Shown one piece after another: positions 10,704 through 19,761 of a stretch of DNA of 64,000 bases. The translations under genes and the position numbers were made by a program. Positions within the stretch are counted from its first letter, which is position 1. Each line of letters opens with the position of its first letter. The stretch is from assembly GCF_000172075.1 (NCBI RefSeq), contig NZ_ABIC01000008.1:1-64000 (forward strand), read 5' to 3'. The notes beneath the pieces were generated by a model. The model saw only the letters and a list, made by a program, of their open reading frames with translations, was not told the origin of the DNA and did not search any database. Source of the stretch: Shewanella benthica KT99 (GTDB taxonomy: Bacteria; Pseudomonadota; Gammaproteobacteria; Enterobacterales; Shewanellaceae).

Positions 10704-12032
10704 ATGAAAATGCCAAAAAATAATGTTTATACCGTTTCACGCCTCAACGGTGAAGTTCGTCAACTTCTGGAAGGCGAGCTGGGTAAAATATGGCTCAATG
10801 CCGAGATTTCAAATTTCGCCGCGCCGGGATCGGGACACTGGTACCTGACCCTCAAAGATAACCAGGCCCAGATTCGCTGTGCCATGTTCAAGGGCCGCAA
10901 CCGCTCGGTGACCTTCAAGCCAATTAATGGCCAGCAAGTACTGGTTAAAGGTTCCATCAGTGTCTATGAACCCAGGGGCGACTACCAACTCATCATACAA
11001 TCCATGCTTCCCGCCGGCGATGGCCTGCTAGCGCAGCAATATGAAGCGCTGAAGATCAAGCTGGCGGCGGAAGGTTTATTTGCAGCGGACACCAAACGCC
11101 CTATCCCATCCAATATTCAGAAGATAGGCGTCATCACCTCGGCCACGGGAGCAGCCCTCAAGGATGTACTCCATGTGTTAGCCAGACGTGATCCCTCTAT
11201 CGAAGTGGTGATCTACCCGACCCAAGTACAGGGGGAGCCTGCTGTTCAGCAAATTTGTAACGCCATCGCTATGGCGAATGCCAGACAGGAAGTCGATGTA
11301 CTCTTGCTGACCCGAGGCGGTGGTTCCCTCGAAGACCTCTGGTGTTTCAACAGTGAAGAACTTGCTCATGAAATTTACAATAGTGCTTTACCGCTGGTAT
11401 CCGCTATAGGTCATGAAATAGATACCAGCATCAGTGATTATGTCGCCGATATGCGAGCCCCCACACCCTCCGCAGGCGCCGAGCTACTCTCTAAAGATAC
11501 CGAAAATAAGCGGGAAAAACTCGAACTGTTTATTTCAAGGCTCAGACAGAGCTGGCAACATTATCAGCTAAAAACCAACAGCCGCATGAGCACCTTAACC
11601 CATCGCTTGCAACGGCAAGATCCCAACCGCCGCCTGCAGCAATACGGCCAGAGTTTCGATGAGATGCAATTTCGGCTCGATGCCGCTATCGACAAGAAAC
11701 TTACCAGTCTGGCACTTAAACAGCAGCAACTGAGCCATCGTTTAAATCAGCAATCACCAGTCAATAAACTGCAATTAGAGAGCCAGAGACTGAGCTATTT
11801 AACCTCAAGGCTCAAAGACTCCATCAAAGAGAAATTAGCCAGCAGCGAGCAAAGCTTAAGCGTCAGTGCCCATCAGTTACAGACAGTGAGCCCGTTAGCC
11901 ACACTCAGTCGAGGTTACAGCATCACTCAATATTCAAATGGCAAGGTGCTACTGAATGCCTCAGACGTTAGCGTCGGGGATATGCTAACGACTCGATTAC
12001 TCGAGGGAGAGGTGCAATCAAAAGTGATTTAA
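10704..12032 (+). CDS. xseA: Exodeoxyribonuclease VII large subunit
   Basis: 442-residue large subunit of the single-strand DNA exonuclease, which acts with XseB. An N-terminal OB-fold nucleic-acid-binding domain (about 5-105) includes [18 protein letters not shown]. The catalytic Exonuc_VII_L domain follows, with [13 protein letters not shown] and [20 protein letters not shown], and then a long coiled-coil region rich in Gln and Leu (about 270-400). The first ATG (10704) is used; a second two codons later is equally possible. It is divergent from guaB, which is the common arrangement. Confidence 0.95.
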   Translation: MKMPKNNVYTVSRLNGEVRQLLEGELGKIWLNAEISNFAAPGSGHWYLTLKDNQAQIRCAMFKGRNRSVTFKPINGQQVLVKGSISVYEPRGDYQLIIQSMLPAGDGLLAQQYEALKIKLAAEGLFAADTKRPIPSNIQKIGVITSATGAALKDVLHVLARRDPSIEVVIYPTQVQGEPAVQQICNAIAMANARQEVDVLLLTRGGGSLEDLWCFNSEELAHEIYNSALPLVSAIGHEIDTSISDYVADMRAPTPSAGAELLSKDTENKREKLELFISRLRQSWQHYQLKTNSRMSTLTHRLQRQDPNRRLQQYGQSFDEMQFRLDAAIDKKLTSLALKQQQLSHRLNQQSPVNKLQLESQRLSYLTSRLKDSIKEKLASSEQSLSVSAHQLQTVSPLATLSRGYSITQYSNGKVLLNASDVSVGDMLTTRLLEGEVQSKVI

Positions 12033-12054
12033 TAACTTGTCGGATAACAAGTTA
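12033..12054 (+). terminator. Weak hairpin after xseA
   Basis: TAACTTGT and AACAAGTTA form a short perfect stem immediately after the xseA stop codon. There is no U tract, so intrinsic termination is doubtful. Confidence 0.25.
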
Positions 12055-12387
12055 CTGAAATATCTGTCGTGGGTTCATTTAGCTTAACGGGTACTTGCTA
12101 GCGTACTGAGTACCCTAGCTTCATGGTTATCTATCACCTGCCGTGGGTGCTATACAGGATGTACGAATGTCGTGATCACATGGTCAGAGATGTTCCCTAC
12201 ATCCCAAGACATTTCCCATATCCCTATGGGTCAGATGTGAATGAACGACCTTAAGTGCAAACACTTCTGTGACACGGTGAATATGGCGTAGCCATGTGCC
12301 TATGAACGAGAAGCATGGAAGCTGAACTGGCCTTTAGATAGGATATCATTCAAGCACACTAACCTCCATGGACGGAGGAAATGCCAA

Positions 12388-12406
12388 ATTTTGTATGGAA
12401 CAAAAT
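12388..12406 (+). repeat. 19-bp inverted repeat, left copy
   Basis: ATTTTGTATGGAACAAAAT is present here and its exact reverse complement occurs at 13354-13372. The sequence is itself a near-palindrome. The two copies bracket about 950 bp that contain the ybjQ gene and noncoding repeat DNA. Confidence 0.6.
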
Positions 12407-12411
12407 TGGCC

Positions 12412-12451
12412 CTGTGACCTTCGACAGCAAAGATGCTGTCGAAGGTCACAG
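12412..12451. repeat. Perfect 17-bp stem-loop
   Basis: CTGTGACCTTCGACAGC is followed after six bases (AAAGAT) by its exact reverse complement. There is no U tract on either strand, so it is not a standard terminator. It may be the terminal hairpin of the preceding repeat element or a protein-binding cruciform. Confidence 0.6.
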
Positions 12452-12689
12452 CCGCGTTCACACCTGTTGTTGTTTCGAGAAAGTTGCTTCTTCGATTTCA
12501 GTTTTACTGGCTAATAACTCATTTCTGGACATAGCGAGTTAAAGTCGAAGCTCTGAAATGACTATCGGCATTTGGGAATGTATGGCAATCTGATATGCAT
12601 TAACATCCAAACTATGAGCACGAAATTGTTTGTTGAAAGGCCGAGAAATAAAAACAGAAAACTGTTTTTTGTCATTATTTATTAGTTTG

Positions 12690-13007
12690 TTATGTTCTCA
12701 GTTTAACTGCTGTACCAAACACCATTATTTCACAAGCACCTTCCATAATCGCACTAGTGGTAAACCGTACCCCAATGACGGCGTCGGCACCTTTTTGATT
12801 AGCATTTTCAACCAAACGTTGAACTGCAATATCTCTAGCATCCGTTAGCATTTCTGTGTAGCCTCTAATTTCGCCACCTACTAGACTTTTTAAACCTGCC
12901 ATAATGTCACGTCCAATGTGTTTCGATTGAACTACATTACCAGTAACGACACCTAATATTTCGACTATTTCTCTTCCGGGAATGGTTTCTGTGGTTGAAT
13001 AAATCAT
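12690..13007 (-). CDS. YbjQ/UPF0145 family protein
   Basis: 105-residue protein of the YbjQ (UPF0145) family; members form oligomeric rings, and their physiological role is poorly known. Recognisable features are the start MIYSTTETIPGREIVEILG, the segment VGGEIRGYTEMLTDARDIA, and the C-terminal GADAVIGVRF and VFGTAVKLRT. The frame is open 13 codons further upstream, but the ATG at 13007 has an AAGGAAG ribosome site and gives the usual N-terminus. It stands isolated between two noncoding repeat-rich spacers. Confidence 0.85.
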   Translation of the reverse strand: MIYSTTETIPGREIVEILGVVTGNVVQSKHIGRDIMAGLKSLVGGEIRGYTEMLTDARDIAVQRLVENANQKGADAVIGVRFTTSAIMEGACEIMVFGTAVKLRT

Positions 13008-13148
13008 AAAACTTCCTTGAGAACGCCCGCTAATATTGTGAACCATGTGCTGGCGGGCGATTGACTCAGCAAATTTATCTCTGCAAATACTCGCTCTGGT
13101 ACATCGATGAAATTTTCATAAGGAAACCTTGGGTGATGGAAATACCAA

Positions 13149-13176
13149 TTCCATTAAATTTATGATCAATTCAGAG
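13149..13176 (+). repeat. Dispersed 28-bp repeat, copy 1
   Basis: The sequence starting TTCCATTAAATTTATGAT matches 38730-38757 at 26 of 28 positions, in the same orientation. Surroundings of the two copies differ, which suggests the end of a dispersed element. Confidence 0.5.
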
Positions 13177-13353
13177 CTCTCTCAGGGCTTTTAATTCACG
13201 GCGCATTGTTGAGGAAATGGTTATTCCCTTTTAAGTCAATGTAACACAGACGTGGAAGCACTGAGAGGCTCACGCAGTGCGGCTGATGTTTAAAGAAAAT
13301 GGCAAAGCCCTTTATGCTAGGTTGAATGTTCTCGATATACGACTGCATGGTCT

Positions 13354-13372
13354 ATTTTGTTCCATACAAAAT
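13354..13372 (-). repeat. 19-bp inverted repeat, right copy
   Basis: Exact reverse complement of 12388-12406. Confidence 0.6.
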
Positions 13373-13573
13373 AAGACCTTGCCTACAGTGCTATGAACTC
13401 CCGCTTCAGTTAAATCTAGAGCCTGCGGCGATACCGTAAATGGATTTACAAATACCATGATGACATGGTAAACATTTTTAATGTAAATTTAGGCTTTAAA
13501 CCTCAAAAAGATCGCATTACCAAGATTGACATATTGCTCTTTTAACCAAACTTGTTATCCTTGGCGCGTATGT

Positions 13574-13660
13574 ATAGTCGGGGGGCCTGAACAGGCTGAG
13601 ATCGCAATTTGTGAGACCCGTTGAACCTGATTCAGTTAATACTGGCGTAGGGAACTATGA
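13574..13660 (+). promoter_or_regulatory. TPP riboswitch (THI element)
   Basis: The conserved blocks of the thiamine pyrophosphate aptamer are present in order: GGGGGGCC, GCTGAGAT (written here as GGCTGAGATC), TTGAACCTGATTCAG, and TTAATACTGGCGTAGGGAA. It ends about 80 bases before thiD. TPP binding is expected to shut down the operon that follows. Its preservation shows the operon was functional until recently, even though three downstream genes are disrupted. Confidence 0.95.
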
Positions 13661-13742
13661 GTCTTGCTAGCGATGATTTACTCTCCACTTCTCCGCAATC
13701 ATTAGCTCGATAAGTTCCAGTGCGTCAGCTCTAGGAACATTT

Positions 13743-14594
13743 ATGTCTAATTTTATTTCCCCCTCTAGTACGCATTTATCGACGACACCCATAGTGCTAA
13801 CGATCGCCGGGTCCGATAGTGGCGGAGGCGCGGGTATTCAGGCTGATATCAAAACAATCTCAGCGACCGGCGGCTATGCCTGTTCGGTGATCACCGCAAT
13901 TACCGCGCAAAACACCTTAGGTGTATCTGCCATTTTCCCTATTCCCCTCGAGCATGTAGAGAAGCAACTCGATGCAGTTTTTAGTGATTTGCACGTGGTT
14001 GCCGTAAAGATCGGTATGCTGGCAGATAGCGATATTATTAACGTCGTCGCGGCAAAAATAAGACAGTATCGTCCTAAGTTTGTAGTGCTTGATCCGGTAA
14101 TGGTAGCGACCAGTGGCGATTTATTGTTGAAACAGTCGGCGATCGACACGCTTAAATCTGCATTACTGCCACTTGCCGACTTGATCACCCCCAACCTCCC
14201 CGAAGGTGCGGCACTGATCGATGCCGAAATACCGAGTGATGAAAATTCGATGAATTTGATGCTTGATAAACTGCGCCAACTCGATGTTAATGCAGTATTA
14301 CTCAAGGGCGGTCACTTAGAGCAAGCCGAAACCAGCAATGATTTGCTGGTATTCGCGGATCGGGTAACCCATTTCAATGCCAAACGCATCGACACCAACA
14401 ACACCCACGGTACGGGATGTACCTTGTCGGCGGCCATCGCATCGTATCTGGCTCAGGGACATGATATGTTGCAGGCGGTTAAACTGGCTAAGCAATATAC
14501 TTCTCTGGCTATCGCCCACGCCGATGAATTACAGATTGGCCACGGCCATGGCCCAGTCAATCATTTCTTTACCGGCCATGCCGATGTCCGTTGA
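13743..14594 (+). CDS. thiD: Hydroxymethylpyrimidine/phosphomethylpyrimidine kinase
   Basis: 283-residue ribokinase-fold enzyme that phosphorylates HMP to HMP-P and HMP-PP for thiamine synthesis and salvage. Motifs: TIAGSDSGGGAGIQADIKT near residue 20, the DPVMVATSGD segment, and the anion-hole motif NTHGTGCTLSAAIASYL. It is the first gene behind the TPP riboswitch. Its last codons overlap the start of the thiZ pseudogene (ATG at 14578), as expected for a translationally coupled operon. It is intact, unlike thiZ. Confidence 0.95.
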   Translation: MSNFISPSSTHLSTTPIVLTIAGSDSGGGAGIQADIKTISATGGYACSVITAITAQNTLGVSAIFPIPLEHVEKQLDAVFSDLHVVAVKIGMLADSDIINVVAAKIRQYRPKFVVLDPVMVATSGDLLLKQSAIDTLKSALLPLADLITPNLPEGAALIDAEIPSDENSMNLMLDKLRQLDVNAVLLKGGHLEQAETSNDLLVFADRVTHFNAKRIDTNNTHGTGCTLSAAIASYLAQGHDMLQAVKLAKQYTSLAIAHADELQIGHGHGPVNHFFTGHADVR

Positions 14595-15367
14595 TTCACC
14601 CAGCCATAAACCGGCTATTGGGATGGTGATATCGGCCGGTTCTTTGCGTTATCTCCATAGCACTGCGGCCACACTCGAGGGGATCAATATGACCTTCCCC
14701 GCCGGGCAGTGGACCTGTATTTTAGGGCGTAGTGGCTGTGGTAAAACGTCACTACTGCGTTATTTGGCCGGTTTACTCGATCGACAAGTGGACTGATCAG
14801 GGACATTAAGCCTCACTCCTTCCCACGCCGATTTATCCCTTCATATCGCCTATATGGCACAACAAGATCTCTTGATGCCTTGGCTATCTGTACGTGATGT
14901 TAAGTCATCAATTCGGTAAGCAAGTTGCAGGCTCACGGTCCACCTCTGCGCGTAAGTTAACAAGCGAAAAATCCTTGGCGTTGCTGCAAAAAGTGTGACT
15001 GGCAGACAGTGCCAGTCACACGGTGTCGCAACTGTCGGGTGGCATGCGTCAACGGGTGGCACTGGTGAGAACCTTGATGCAAGACAAGCCTGTGGTGCTG
15101 ATGGATGAACCTTTTTCGGCCCTGGATGCTGTGACGCGTTATCGCTTGCAAGATCTGGCCTGCGAATTATTAATCGATAAAACCGTGGTGTTGATCACTC
15201 ACGATCCGCTTACCCGATCAGATTTACATCATGCGAGGAGTACCCGCCGTGGCTGAGTCCCTGAACGTACCTAGCTCGCCTCCCCCCGTCAGTTCGATGC
15301 CCAGTGCGCCGCACTGCAGCAAGAGATAATGACATGTTTAGAACGAGAAGACGGAGCAGCACAATAA
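14578..15367 (+). pseudogene. thiZ: Disrupted thiamine-precursor ABC transporter ATPase
   Basis: Remnant of an ABC ATPase that would energise uptake of a thiamine pyrimidine precursor. The Walker A motif GRSGCGKTSLLRYLAG, the Q-loop region HIAYMAQQDLLMPWLSVRD, the signature LSGGMRQRVALVRTL and Walker B VVLMDEPFSALD are all still readable, but in different frames. Lesions: in-frame TGA after RQVD (14794-14796), a frameshift near 14900 after LSVRD, an in-frame TGA just before LADSASHTVSQ (about 14996), a frameshift after ITHDPL (about 15210), and one at a C6 tract near 15283. No functional protein is expected. Its end lies 2 bases before thiX. Confidence 0.85.
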
Positions 15368-15369
15368 GC

Positions 15370-16167
15370 ATGAATAATATGACCCGTGTTGACCTTATTC
15401 CCTGTCAGCAAGACAACAACAAATGGCATATGACTCCCGTGCTTCGTCTCATGATCAGCGCGTTAGTCATTATTGGCTTACGGCAAGCCGTGGTGGTTAT
15501 CTTAGCTATGCCGTCGTTCATATTACCGGCCCCTTTAGATGTATTTGACAGGCTGATACAGAGACATGATGTACTGCTTAAACATACATTGGTCACGGCT
15601 CAGGAAATTGTACTGGGTTTATTGTTAGGCTTAGCAATGGGACTGTTTTTTGCTTTGCAAATGTTGCTGTCTAACCCGATAAAACGTTGGTTGTTACCTA
15701 TCTTAATTGCCAGCCAGGCGGTGCCTGTGTTCGCCATCGCCCCGGTATTGATGCTTTGGCTGGGTTATGGCATGGCGTCAAAGATTGTGATGACGGCACT
15801 GATCATTTTCTTTCCTGTGACCACCTGTTGCTATGACGGCTTGCGCAATACCCCCACAGGTTATCTCGACCTTGCCCAGACGATGGGCGCCACTCGATGG
15901 CAAATGTTACGCCATATTCAATTTCCGGCGTCTTTGCCTACGCTGGCATCGGGGATCCGTGTGGCAGTCGTGATCGCCCCCATTGGCGCGGTGGCTGGAG
16001 AGTGGGTGGGTTCCAGTGAAGGCTTGGGCTATCTGATGCTACAGGCGAATGCGCGCATGTTGATCGATGAAATGTTTGCCGCGCTGCTCATTTTATCCGC
16101 ACTGTCGGTCTCGCTATATTTTGTCACCGATAAGCTGTTAAAAAAATTAATCCCCTGGGAAGTCTAG
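15370..16167 (+). CDS. thiX: ABC transporter permease for thiamine precursor
   Basis: 265-residue inner-membrane permease of the BPD_transp_1 family. About six hydrophobic segments are visible, for example MISALVIIGLRQAVVVILAM near the start and WLLPILIASQAVPVFAIAPV in the middle. The cytoplasmic EAA-type loop appears as LDLAQTMGATRWQMLRHIQF, which contacts the ATPase. The ATG at 15370 follows directly on the thiZ remnant; the frame is open for 22 more codons upstream, but that overlaps thiZ coding sequence. The frame is intact, although its ATPase and binding-protein partners are broken, so transport is probably lost unless those lesions are artefacts. Confidence 0.85.
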   Translation: MNNMTRVDLIPCQQDNNKWHMTPVLRLMISALVIIGLRQAVVVILAMPSFILPAPLDVFDRLIQRHDVLLKHTLVTAQEIVLGLLLGLAMGLFFALQMLLSNPIKRWLLPILIASQAVPVFAIAPVLMLWLGYGMASKIVMTALIIFFPVTTCCYDGLRNTPTGYLDLAQTMGATRWQMLRHIQFPASLPTLASGIRVAVVIAPIGAVAGEWVGSSEGLGYLMLQANARMLIDEMFAALLILSALSVSLYFVTDKLLKKLIPWEV

Positions 16168-16267
16168 TCCATGCCATAGCCATCAATAATGTGTGGCACA
16201 GCTAGCGATTACCGCTAACGATGTTTAATAACGATATTCGTCCGTAAAGAGACAACAAGGAAATGTA

Positions 16268-17217
16268 ATGAAGCATAAATTTATATTAACGGCCCTGGCC
16301 TTAACTGCCGCGATCCTGTCTTCCCATGTTCAAGCCGAGACTAAAACGCTGACCTTGATGCTGGACTGGTTTGTCAATCCCAATCACGGGCCGATTGTGA
16401 TCGCCAAGCAGCGCGGTTATTTTCAACAACAGGGTCTTAATATTGAGATCCTAGAGCCTGCCGACCCCAGCATGCCACCAAAATTGGTGGCGGCGAACAA
16501 GATCGACTTGGCTATTTCTTATCAGCCCAACCTGACGATTGATGTTGCCGCCGGCTTACCCCTGATCCGTGCGGCAACCTTGATTGCCACCCCCTTGAAT
16601 ACATTGATGGTGCTCGATAACAACAAAATTAATGATTTGTCCGATCTAAAAGGTAAGAAAATTGGTGTTTCCATCGCCGGAAATGAAGCCGCAAGCATAG
16701 GCACTATGCTGCAGACAGTGAATGTTAGCCTCGCCGATGTGCACATCATCAATGTTGGTTGGGCGCTCTCGTCTTCACTGCCTTCGGGAAAAGTAGATGC
16801 TATCTGGGGGGGGGACAGCGTAATTTTGAAACCAACCAACTGGCGTTAGAGGGTTATCAAACCAAAACCTTCTATCCAGAAGAACACGGTGTACCGACAT
16901 ATGATGAACTGGTATTGGTCGCGAATGCCAAAAACTACGATAAAGACGCAATCAGGGCGTTTAATAAGGCGTTAGAGCAAGCGACGACTTACATCGTTAA
17001 TCATCCGCAAGCGGCGTGGCGAGAGTTTGTGGCATACGCGCCAGACACACTGAATAATGAGCTCAATAAACGTGCCTGGAAAGATACCTTGACCCGTTTT
17101 GCACTGCGTCCTGCGGCGGTAGATTGGCAGCGTTATGATGACTACGCCCAATTTTTGTATGCGCATCGAGTGATCGCAACTCTGCCGAAGGCACGCGATT
17201 ACGTTCCGAATCTTTAA
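16268..17217 (+). pseudogene. thiY: Frameshifted pyrimidine-binding protein (NMT1/ThiY type)
   Basis: Periplasmic substrate-binding protein of the NMT1/THI5-like family, which binds HMP or formylaminopyrimidine. It has a Sec signal peptide (MKHKFILTALALTAAILSS, then HVQAE), followed by MLDWFVNPNHGPIVIAKQRG. The frame breaks in a run of nine G at 16806-16814: the first part reads IWGGDSVILK and stops at 16849, while the second part continues in another frame as GGQRNFETNQLALEG to 17217. Two G fewer or one more would restore about 316 residues. A homopolymer of this kind could be a phase-variable switch, a true null mutation or a sequencing error. Confidence 0.85.
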
Positions 17218-17261
17218 TGTTTCAGCAGTCCTATACCAAGTAATAACACCGAGAGAACACT

Positions 17262-17936
17262 ATGAATCACCAAGACTTAATCAATGCGTGTCGTGAAGAC
17301 TGGCATGCCTACACCCAGCATGAATTTGTGCAACAACTGGCCCGAGGCGTATTAGCCCAACCGGCTTACCTGCATTATCTTAAGCAAGACTTTTTATTTC
17401 TAAAACAGTATGCCCGCGCCTATGCACTGGCCATTTATAAAGCAGACAGTTTAGCGGATATGCGTAAGGCGCTGCCTACTGTGCAGGCGTTACTGAATTC
17501 GGAAGTTAATTATCATGTGACTTACTGCGCCAAATGGGGATTGACGGAGTCAGATTTAGAGGCGGAAGCGGAAGATTTCGGTACCGTTGCCTATACCCGT
17601 TACGTATTGGATGCCGGTATGCGAGGCGATATTATCGATCTCTATGCGGCGTTAGCTCCCTGTGCCATAGGTTATGCCGAGATCGGTCGACATCTAGTTG
17701 CGGATGAAAATACTAAACTTGAGGCGAACCCATTTTTGGACTGGATCCAGCTCTATAGTGGTGAAGATTTCCAGCAGAGTGCGGCGCAGGGGATAGAGCG
17801 ACTCGATGAATTATTGGCGGAAGTTAACTTACACAGTCAGCGCGGCCGTAACCTGGTTGAGGTTTTTAGGACCGCCACGCGGATGAAAATTGCATTTTGG
17901 CAACAAGGATTAGATGCCATCCCCGCGGTCATTTAA
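17262..17936 (+). CDS. tenA: Aminopyrimidine aminohydrolase / thiaminase II
   Basis: 224 residues, TenA family. It hydrolyses aminopyrimidines released from degraded thiamine to give HMP. The all-helical fold is evident in FVQQLARGVLAQPAYLHYL and KQDFLFLKQYARAYALA. The catalytic Cys lies in ALAPCAIGYAEIG (C134), and a C-terminal acidic segment precedes FRTATRMKIAFWQQGLD. It is intact. Together with thiD, thiM and the transporter it marks the operon as a salvage system rather than a de novo pathway. Confidence 0.93.
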   Translation: MNHQDLINACREDWHAYTQHEFVQQLARGVLAQPAYLHYLKQDFLFLKQYARAYALAIYKADSLADMRKALPTVQALLNSEVNYHVTYCAKWGLTESDLEAEAEDFGTVAYTRYVLDAGMRGDIIDLYAALAPCAIGYAEIGRHLVADENTKLEANPFLDWIQLYSGEDFQQSAAQGIERLDELLAEVNLHSQRGRNLVEVFRTATRMKIAFWQQGLDAIPAVI

Positions 17937-17974
17937 TTTAAGCCGCACAATTTTTGCTTACGGATGTAAAAACG

Positions 17975-18772
17975 ATGAAAAAGCAGACTCAAATAGACAT
18001 AATTGTTAACGCGTTACATGCAGTTCGTCAGCAAAAGCCCTTAGTGGTGAATATCACTAACTATGTGGTGATGAATAACACGGCTAATGCGTTACTCGCT
18101 ATTGGTGCATCGCCGATCATGGCCCATTCACGGGATGAAATGGCTGAAATGCTGTCTTTTTCAGGCGCCTTGGTGATCAATATTGGCACCTTAGACAGCC
18201 TCTGGCATGCCCGCATGGCATTTGCCGTCGAGCAGGCCAACATACATAATAAACTGATTGTACTCAATCCGGTTGGATGTGGCGCCAGTACATTGCGGAC
18301 GGAAATATCACGTGAAATAGCCCAAGCGGCCAACAAGTTAATCATCCGTGGTAACCCATCAGAGATTATTGCACTCGCTGGAGAGCGAGGGCAAAGCAAG
18401 GGGGTTGATGCCCTCCAAAGCAGTGAGCAAGCCGTGGGGGCAGCACAATATTTGCTTGAAACTTACCGCTGCAGCGTCGTAATTTCTGGTGCGACAGACT
18501 TTGTGATGACCAGCGAAGGACAAGTTCAATTGCGCAATGGTCATCCTATGATGCCTTACGTCACGGGAATGGGATGTACACTGACCGCCCTCACCGGGGC
18601 ATTCGCTGCCGTTGGCGAAGAGACTGGGTTAGCGGCCACGGCGATCATGGGGGTGGCCGGCGAAATCGCGGCACAAGAATCCCGCGGCCCTGGCAGTTTA
18701 CAGCTTAATTTGTTGGATGCATTGTACCAGTTAGATACCGAGACCTTAGTACAACGCCTGAACATATCATAA
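17975..18772 (+). CDS. thiM: Hydroxyethylthiazole kinase
   Basis: 265-residue kinase that phosphorylates the thiazole moiety (HET) for thiamine salvage. Motifs: [20 protein letters not shown] at the start, AHSRDEM, a Mg/ATP region [10 protein letters not shown], and the ribokinase-like anion hole [13 protein letters not shown]. The ATG at 17975 is used; an in-frame TTG seven codons upstream is less likely. It lies between tenA and the disrupted thiE. Confidence 0.95.
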   Translation: MKKQTQIDIIVNALHAVRQQKPLVVNITNYVVMNNTANALLAIGASPIMAHSRDEMAEMLSFSGALVINIGTLDSLWHARMAFAVEQANIHNKLIVLNPVGCGASTLRTEISREIAQAANKLIIRGNPSEIIALAGERGQSKGVDALQSSEQAVGAAQYLLETYRCSVVISGATDFVMTSEGQVQLRNGHPMMPYVTGMGCTLTALTGAFAAVGEETGLAATAIMGVAGEIAAQESRGPGSLQLNLLDALYQLDTETLVQRLNIS

Positions 18773-18804
18773 TCGTTTAACTTTTTTTACCTGTGGGGCA
18801 GCAC

Positions 18805-19473
18805 ATGAATCCATACTAGCTATATCTAGTCACAGATGATCGACAAGACCTGCATACCTTAAAAAACGTCGTTGCAGAGGCGGTTGCCGGTGGTGTGACT
18901 ATGGTACAACTTCGTGAAAAGCATAATGATGTGCGTACCTTTATAGAAAGAGCATTGGCGGTGAAAGAGATTCTACAAGGCAGCGGCGTGCCCTTGATCA
19001 TCAATGACAGGGTGGACGTGGCGCTGGAGGTGGATGCCGACGGTGTGCACCTTGGTCAATCGGATATGCCGGTCGTCCTGGCCCGCCGCTTAATTGGACA
19101 GGAAAAATTACTCGGCCTGTCGATAGAAAATAAGCAGCAGCTGATCGACGCAGAATATTTACCCCTGGACTATCTGGGATTGAGTGCCATCTTTGCGACG
19201 CCAACAAAGACCAATATTAACCGAGAGTGGGGCATTGCCGGGCTAGCCGCAGCGGTGAGGCAGAGCACCTTGCCTATCGTGGCAATCGGCGGTATCAACG
19301 CCACTAACCTCGACGCGATTAGCGCGACTGGGGTCAATAGGATCGCACTGGTGTCGGCGATTTGTCATGCCGAGTCCCCGAGGGCTGCGGCAACAAAACT
19401 GCTTCTCCAGCGAGTAAATTCAGCACAGTATTGCGCTAAAGGCGTTATCGGCAGCCTCTCCATCGGTAGATAG
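18805..19473 (+). pseudogene. thiE: Thiamine-phosphate synthase with amber at codon 5
   Basis: The ATG at 18805 begins MNPY, then a TAG (18817-18819), then LYLVTDDRQDLHTLKNVV in the same frame. A single C-to-T change from CAG would explain it. The rest is an intact ThiE barrel: VTMVQLREK, INDRVDVALEVDADGVHLGQ, LGLSAIFATPTK, and IGGINATNLDA, about 217 codons in all. The first downstream ATG (18895) would remove the first strand and part of helix 1, so a re-started protein is unlikely to be active. Without it the operon cannot join HMP-PP and HET-P unless another thiE exists elsewhere. Confidence 0.88.
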
Positions 19474-19761
19474 GGACTATCTACTTGCACCTGATAACCC
19501 GCACGCCATGCTATTTTGGCGTAGATAAAAAAATGAGCAAAAAATGAAGCCACCCATTGCTAATCAATACGATATCCAGCCTATAGCCAATAATCCATAA
19601 GCTTGTTCCACATAACCCCAATCGGACAAGTTAATGGCATATTCAAAGTCAGCAATCTTGTGAAAAGGGGATTTAGTAGGGAGAATGATGATATTCAGAC
19701 AGAGGTCATTACCTCAAGCGATTGAGGAAGATAAGAGGCGAAGACGGAGTTAATTGAGTTA
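19474..19761. other. Spacer between thiE and the REP transposase
   Basis: No ORF, tRNA or strong hairpin followed by a U tract is visible in these 288 bp. Both flanking genes end here (convergent). Nothing specific can be assigned. Confidence 0.3.

Larger units (their letters stand above)
12085..12451. repeat. Hairpin-rich noncoding element
   Basis: No convincing ORF is present between xseA and 12690. The segment is packed with inverted repeats: GGGTACT/AGTACCC near 12090-12115, CACC/GGGTG soon after, CCTCC/GGAGG near 12363-12378, an imperfect palindrome at 12388-12406 and a perfect 17-bp stem at 12412-12451. The density suggests a dispersed structured repeat or MITE-like element rather than ordinary spacer. 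Copy number in the genome cannot be judged from this window. From 12452 to 12689 I see nothing further. Confidence 0.4.
13008..13573. other. Noncoding spacer upstream of the thiamine operon
   Basis: No ORF can be supported. The spacer holds a 28-bp repeat shared with 38730-38757 (at 13149-13176), the right copy of the 19-bp inverted repeat (13354-13372) and a small hairpin ACCATGATGACATGGT near 13457. The composition resembles the decayed end of a mobile repeat. The thi promoter should lie near the end, where TTGACATATTGCTC appears at about 13526. Confidence 0.35.

Noticed and set aside
12690..13046. Longer ybjQ start at 13046
   Set aside because: The extra 13 residues do not match the family, and the ribosome site precedes the ATG at 13007.
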